Source of the DNA: Acidimicrobiales bacterium
Lineage (GTDB): Bacteria; Actinomycetota; Acidimicrobiia; Acidimicrobiales; JABEUL01
Direction of reading: 5' to 3'
DNA: 8,088 nt
NCBI GenBank assembly: GCA_013044465.1
Contig: JABEUL010000254.1
Location: forward strand, 1-8,088
The position numbers and the translations under genes are program-made. Below, piece after piece: positions 5,518 to 8,088 of this stretch. Below the pieces are notes generated by a model. That model searched no databases. It had not been told where the DNA came from and saw only the letters and a program-made list of their open reading frames with translations. Numbering within the stretch: position 1 is the first letter of the stretch; every line of letters starts with the position of its first letter.

Positions 5518-6710
5518 GGGCGACCAACGCCGACTGGTGCTCCGGTGTAATAAACAGAATATATTCCAACCAGCGTTCCAGTCTCAAGTGCCTCCACAAC
5601 TTCACCACTTCCAATGTACATAGCAACATGGGAAATCGAATTCGGCCCCCCGCCGTAGAAAAGAAGATCTCCTGCCTGCCAAGAAGATGGATTGTCAACC
5701 GAGAGATGGGCAGTGGCGTAGTACTGATCTTGGGCTACTCGGGGAATAGAAACTCCAGCAGCTTGCCAAGCCAGCAATGTAAGGCCTGAACAGTCCACCC
5801 CTGATCTTGAAGTACCTCCCCAAACATATGGAACCCCGATATAGCTTTCTGCTGCTCTAACTGCGGCTATTCCAGGTCCAGCTCCAACTGGAACAGGTGC
5901 ATTTTGAGAAAAACTTCCACCTTGTAAAAGAGAACTTGCCGCTTGTCTAGCTAGCAGTGCAGCTTGAGCTTGATGGGCAGCTTGGAGTTGTGCGGCAGCG
6001 GCAGCGGCAGCGGCAGCTCTGGCTTGTGCTTGCTGCTGGGCTACTAATTGAGCAATCTGACCCTTAAGGCCCGATTCAGTATTTTGCAGCTTCTGCTGGA
6101 TTGCTGAAGCTGCACCTTGACTTTGTTTCAAGCTATCTAGAGTGCTCTGAGCTTTGACTTCATTTTGGCTCAAAGAGGAGAGTTGGGCGTTGAGTTGGTC
6201 TTGGTTTCGAGTAAGAGCCGCCAAAGTGTCGCTTACATTCCCAGTAGCAGTTGCGACATAACCCTGTTGAAGACCAATGGTGTCAGCATTTGAATTTATT
6301 GCATTTTCAATGGATTGGCCTGAACCTGCCTCAATATAAGCGGTGATGGCTTCTTCCCTAAGCTGGTTTCTTAGAGCGCCTTGGTTTGCTTTTAACTTTG
6401 CGATACTATTTTTTGCTGCGGCAATTTGTCCCTGAATGCTAGATAGAGCCTCTTGAGCCAAATAGTATTGCTGGGATAGCTGGTCCAGTTGAGAGTTCTC
6501 GGAATTTATCTGACTAGCAATTGAAGCTGCTTGCTGCTGTAGAGTCTGGACTTGATCTGCGCTTGCTGGCTTAGTGTCATAAATGGATATAAGTAAAGAG
6601 AGTACAACAAGCAACCCAACTATGGGGGTGATATAACGCAACAGGCCTTTGGAGCTCGGGCGACTCACGAAGAATCGTTGGTCGAGATTCACAATGGCCA
6701 GTTTAACCAA
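5514..6710 (-). CDS. RipA-like coiled-coil NlpC/P60 peptidoglycan endopeptidase
   Basis: Secreted cell-wall hydrolase, predicted to cut stem-peptide bonds in peptidoglycan during growth or division. A hydrophobic segment (28-44) is followed by PASA-DQ, a good signal peptidase I site after residue 51. Residues 52-225 are a Gln/Ala/Ser-rich coiled coil (two long helical blocks split near 125-160). A poly-Ala run (231-240) and Gln/Ala linker lead into the NlpC/P60 domain (about 281-398). The triad is Cys307 (GVDCSGL), His361 (SISHVAMYIG) and probably Glu373 (VVEA), matching the Cys-His-Glu arrangement reported for mycobacterial RipA. The longest frame uses TTG at 6710, preceded by a weak AGG; GTG at 6692 is an alternative start. 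It is the first gene of a two-gene unit with lgt, joined by a GTGA overlap, and diverges from fumC. In RipA-like proteins the coiled coil usually restrains the catalytic domain; that role is assumed here. Confidence 0.92.
   Translation of the reverse strand: MVKLAIVNLDQRFFVSRPSSKGLLRYITPIVGLLVVLSLLISIYDTKPASADQVQTLQQQAASIASQINSENSQLDQLSQQYYLAQEALSSIQGQIAAAKNSIAKLKANQGALRNQLREEAITAYIEAGSGQSIENAINSNADTIGLQQGYVATATGNVSDTLAALTRNQDQLNAQLSSLSQNEVKAQSTLDSLKQSQGAASAIQQKLQNTESGLKGQIAQLVAQQQAQARAAAAAAAAAQLQAAHQAQAALLARQAASSLLQGGSFSQNAPVPVGAGPGIAAVRAAESYIGVPYVWGGTSRSGVDCSGLTLLAWQAAGVSIPRVAQDQYYATAHLSVDNPSSWQAGDLLFYGGGPNSISHVAMYIGSGEVVEALETGTLVGIYSVYYTGAPVGVGRP
5992..6017. repeat. GCGGCA hexanucleotide repeat encoding a poly-Ala linker
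   Basis: Four exact tandem copies of GCGGCA (5992-6015) plus two extra bases. Read on the minus strand they encode most of the Ala run (residues 231-240) between coiled coil and catalytic domain. Each unit is two codons, so gain or loss of units keeps the frame and changes only linker length. Confidence 0.75.
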
Positions 6711-6819
6711 GTCTGCCTAGCCAATACAATCAATCAATTGAATAGGGCTATTAATAACAACGATGCAATTTGCTTTTCAGCTAAAAATAAGTGCCATTTT
6801 TCCTGGTACGGTAGTAGAG
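6711..6819. promoter_or_regulatory. Divergent intergenic region between the NlpC/P60 gene and fumC
   Basis: A 109-bp AT-rich region that must drive both the hydrolase-lgt unit (minus) and fumC (plus). It contains a CAAT-rich run (6722-6738) and a small palindrome, AATAG-GG-CTATT (6741-6752), that could be an operator. For the minus strand only a weak pair is visible: TTGCAT (plus-strand 6763-6768) and TATTCA (plus-strand 6739-6744), spaced 18 nt. Confidence 0.4.
6804..6812 (+). promoter_or_regulatory. fumC: Candidate extended -10 element of fumC, leaderless
   Basis: TGGTACGGT fits an extended -10 (TGnTAnnnT). Its last T is 7 nt before the fumC ATG, so transcription would start at or next to the A of the ATG. 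No clear -35 box lies upstream, and the bases before the ATG are a poor ribosome binding site (TAGTAGAG). Confidence 0.35.
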
Positions 6820-8088
6820 ATGACCAAAAATGACCAATCTTTAAATGCGGAAAATCAAGGGGGAGAAATTGATTGGAGGCTAGAACATGACTCTATGGGC
6901 GAAGTCAGAGTGCCCAAAGGAGCTCTCTGGTCCGCTCAGACCCAGAGAGCCGTCGAGAATTTCCCAATTTCAGGTAAGGGCATAGAAAAGTCACTTATTA
7001 TTGCCCTAGCTGAGATTAAACGAGGTGCTGCAATTGTCAATGCGAAACTTGGCATTATCGAAAAAACCACTTCTGAGGCAATCGTAAAAGGTGCCGAGGA
7101 AATCATAAAAGGTGAGCATTTGGAAGCATTTCCAGTGGATGTCTTTCAAACTGGTTCAGGAACTTCATCAAATATGAATATGAATGAAGTTCTTGCAAAT
7201 TTATCTTCAAAGATAACCGGTGGTGTAGTTAAGCCAAATGACGATGTAAATGCCTCACAGTCCTCCAACGACGTTTTCCCGACCGCTATGCACGTGGCCT
7301 GTGCTACTGCTATTACTAGTGATTTAATCCCAGCACTTGAACATCTTTCACAAACTTTAGGTAATAAAGCAGATGAATTTAAAGAAGTAGTCAAATCTGG
7401 CAGAACTCATCTAATGGACGCAACACCTGTGACTTTGGGCCAAGAGTTCGGTGGATACAGCGCAGCGATTGCTTATGGTATTGAAAGGCTTAACGCTGCT
7501 CTGGTGAGAGTGTTGGAGCTTCCTTTAGGAGGCACTGCGGTGGGTACTGGACTTAATGCTCCTGAGGGTTTTGCTACAGGAGTGATTGCTGAATTAAGCA
7601 ATTCGATTGGCCTTGGTTTTTATGAAGCACGGAATCATTTTGAAGCCCAAAGCGGCAGAGACGCACTCGTCGAAGCATCTTCCATGGTTAAAACAATTGC
7701 TGTTTCGCTATATAAAATTGCAAACGATCTGAGGTGGATGTCTTCTGGCCCAAGATGTGGACTGGGCGAGATTCACCTGCCCGATTTACAGCCTGGATCA
7801 TCAATTATGCCGGGAAAAGTAAATCCAGTAGTTCCAGAAGCGGTATGTCAGGTCGTGGCTCAAGTGATAGGCAATGATGCTGCAGTAGCATTTGGAGGGG
7901 CGGCTGGGAATCTTGAACTTAATGTAATGCTTCCAGTAATTGCAAGAAACTTACTGGAATCGATTAGATTGGTCGCATCTGTTTCAAGAGCTTTGGCTGA
8001 TAAATGTGTGAGTGGCATCGAAGCAGATGTAGAAAGATGTAGAAATTATGCCCTTTCTTCTCCAAGTGTTGGCACGGCGTTGAATCCC
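6820..8088 (+). CDS. fumC: Class II fumarate hydratase, 3'-truncated by the window
   Basis: Iron-independent fumarase of the TCA cycle, reversibly hydrating fumarate to L-malate; an active homotetramer in the cytosol. 423 codons are present with no stop; the family is about 460-470 residues, so roughly 40-50 are missing. Landmarks counted from ATG 6820: HDSMGEVRVP (23-32), ALWSAQTQR, TGSGTSSNMNMNE (the fumarase N-terminal substrate loop), SQSSNDVFPTAMH, GRTHLMDATP with His197 (E. coli H188), and the superfamily signature GSSIMPGKVNP with the catalytic-loop serines 327-328, Lys333 and Asn335. SSNDVFPTAMH favours fumarase over aspartase. The N-terminus has about 15 more residues than E. coli FumC, which are hydrophilic and probably disordered. 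It is divergent from the NlpC/P60 gene and may be leaderless. Confidence 0.95.
   Translation, partial: MTKNDQSLNAENQGGEIDWRLEHDSMGEVRVPKGALWSAQTQRAVENFPISGKGIEKSLIIALAEIKRGAAIVNAKLGIIEKTTSEAIVKGAEEIIKGEHLEAFPVDVFQTGSGTSSNMNMNEVLANLSSKITGGVVKPNDDVNASQSSNDVFPTAMHVACATAITSDLIPALEHLSQTLGNKADEFKEVVKSGRTHLMDATPVTLGQEFGGYSAAIAYGIERLNAALVRVLELPLGGTAVGTGLNAPEGFATGVIAELSNSIGLGFYEARNHFEAQSGRDALVEASSMVKTIAVSLYKIANDLRWMSSGPRCGLGEIHLPDLQPGSSIMPGKVNPVVPEAVCQVVAQVIGNDAAVAFGGAAGNLELNVMLPVIARNLLESIRLVASVSRALADKCVSGIEADVERCRNYALSSPSVGTALNP

Noticed and set aside
5508..5789. 93-codon plus-strand open frame opposite the NlpC/P60 catalytic domain
   Set aside because: The minus strand carries the catalytic Cys/His/Glu motifs and the stop/start overlap with lgt; the plus frame resembles no known protein.
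6857..6870. Purine-rich AAGGGGGAG as a ribosome binding site for a later fumC start
   Set aside because: The only in-frame codon close by is ATT at 6868, two bases away, which is too near and not a normal start; ATG 6820 is simpler.
7146..7394. 82-codon minus-strand open frame
   Set aside because: It lies opposite highly conserved fumarase sequence and is a shadow of fumC.

Overview
The window looks like a chromosomal segment of a low-GC (about 42-45% by eye) member of the Actinomycetota. Three things suggest this: a TIGR03084-type DinB/MDMPI-like protein, a RipA-like coiled-coil NlpC/P60 hydrolase, and an acyl-CoA synthetase whose sequence resembles the actinobacterial GNAT-fused forms. GTG and TTG starts and tight or overlapping gene junctions suggest a compact genome, perhaps an acidimicrobial or streamlined aquatic lineage. 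That placement is inference; there is no rRNA or other marker here.

Layout. (1) 1-2764, plus strand: the 3' two-thirds of an ADP-forming acyl-CoA synthetase (its start lies outside the window), followed with a 1-nt stop/start overlap by a zinc-dependent deacetylase of the HDAC/AcuC superfamily. Together they look like an acyl-CoA and protein-acylation module. (2) 2765-2930: a regulatory leader with two identical 9-bp boxes containing TATAAT, exactly 40 bp apart, and two small hairpins ending at a strong ribosome binding site. (3) 2931-4640, plus strand: a secreted or membrane-anchored LppX/LprG-like half-barrel protein and, 6 nt later, a DinB/MDMPI-fold protein. The start codon of the second gene is buried in a 15-bp stem that begins at the last base of the first gene's stop codon. 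(4) 4564-6710, minus strand: a RipA-like peptidoglycan hydrolase and a divergent prolipoprotein diacylglyceryl transferase (Lgt) joined by a GTGA overlap. The 3' end of lgt runs 77 bp into the convergent DinB-like gene. (5) 6711-6819: a short divergent promoter region. (6) 6820 to the end, plus strand: class II fumarase fumC, cut off by the window edge, with a promoter-like motif placed as expected for a leaderless mRNA.

How the genes fit together: the left half concerns acyl-CoA chemistry and deacylation, the middle and right concern the cell envelope (a lipid-binding-like exported protein, Lgt, a wall hydrolase), and fumC begins a central-metabolism segment. The best candidates for something undescribed are the start-codon-sequestering hairpin, the Lgt homologue with substituted active-site positions, and the synthetase/deacetylase pair. 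No RNA genes, mobile elements or CRISPR arrays are visible.
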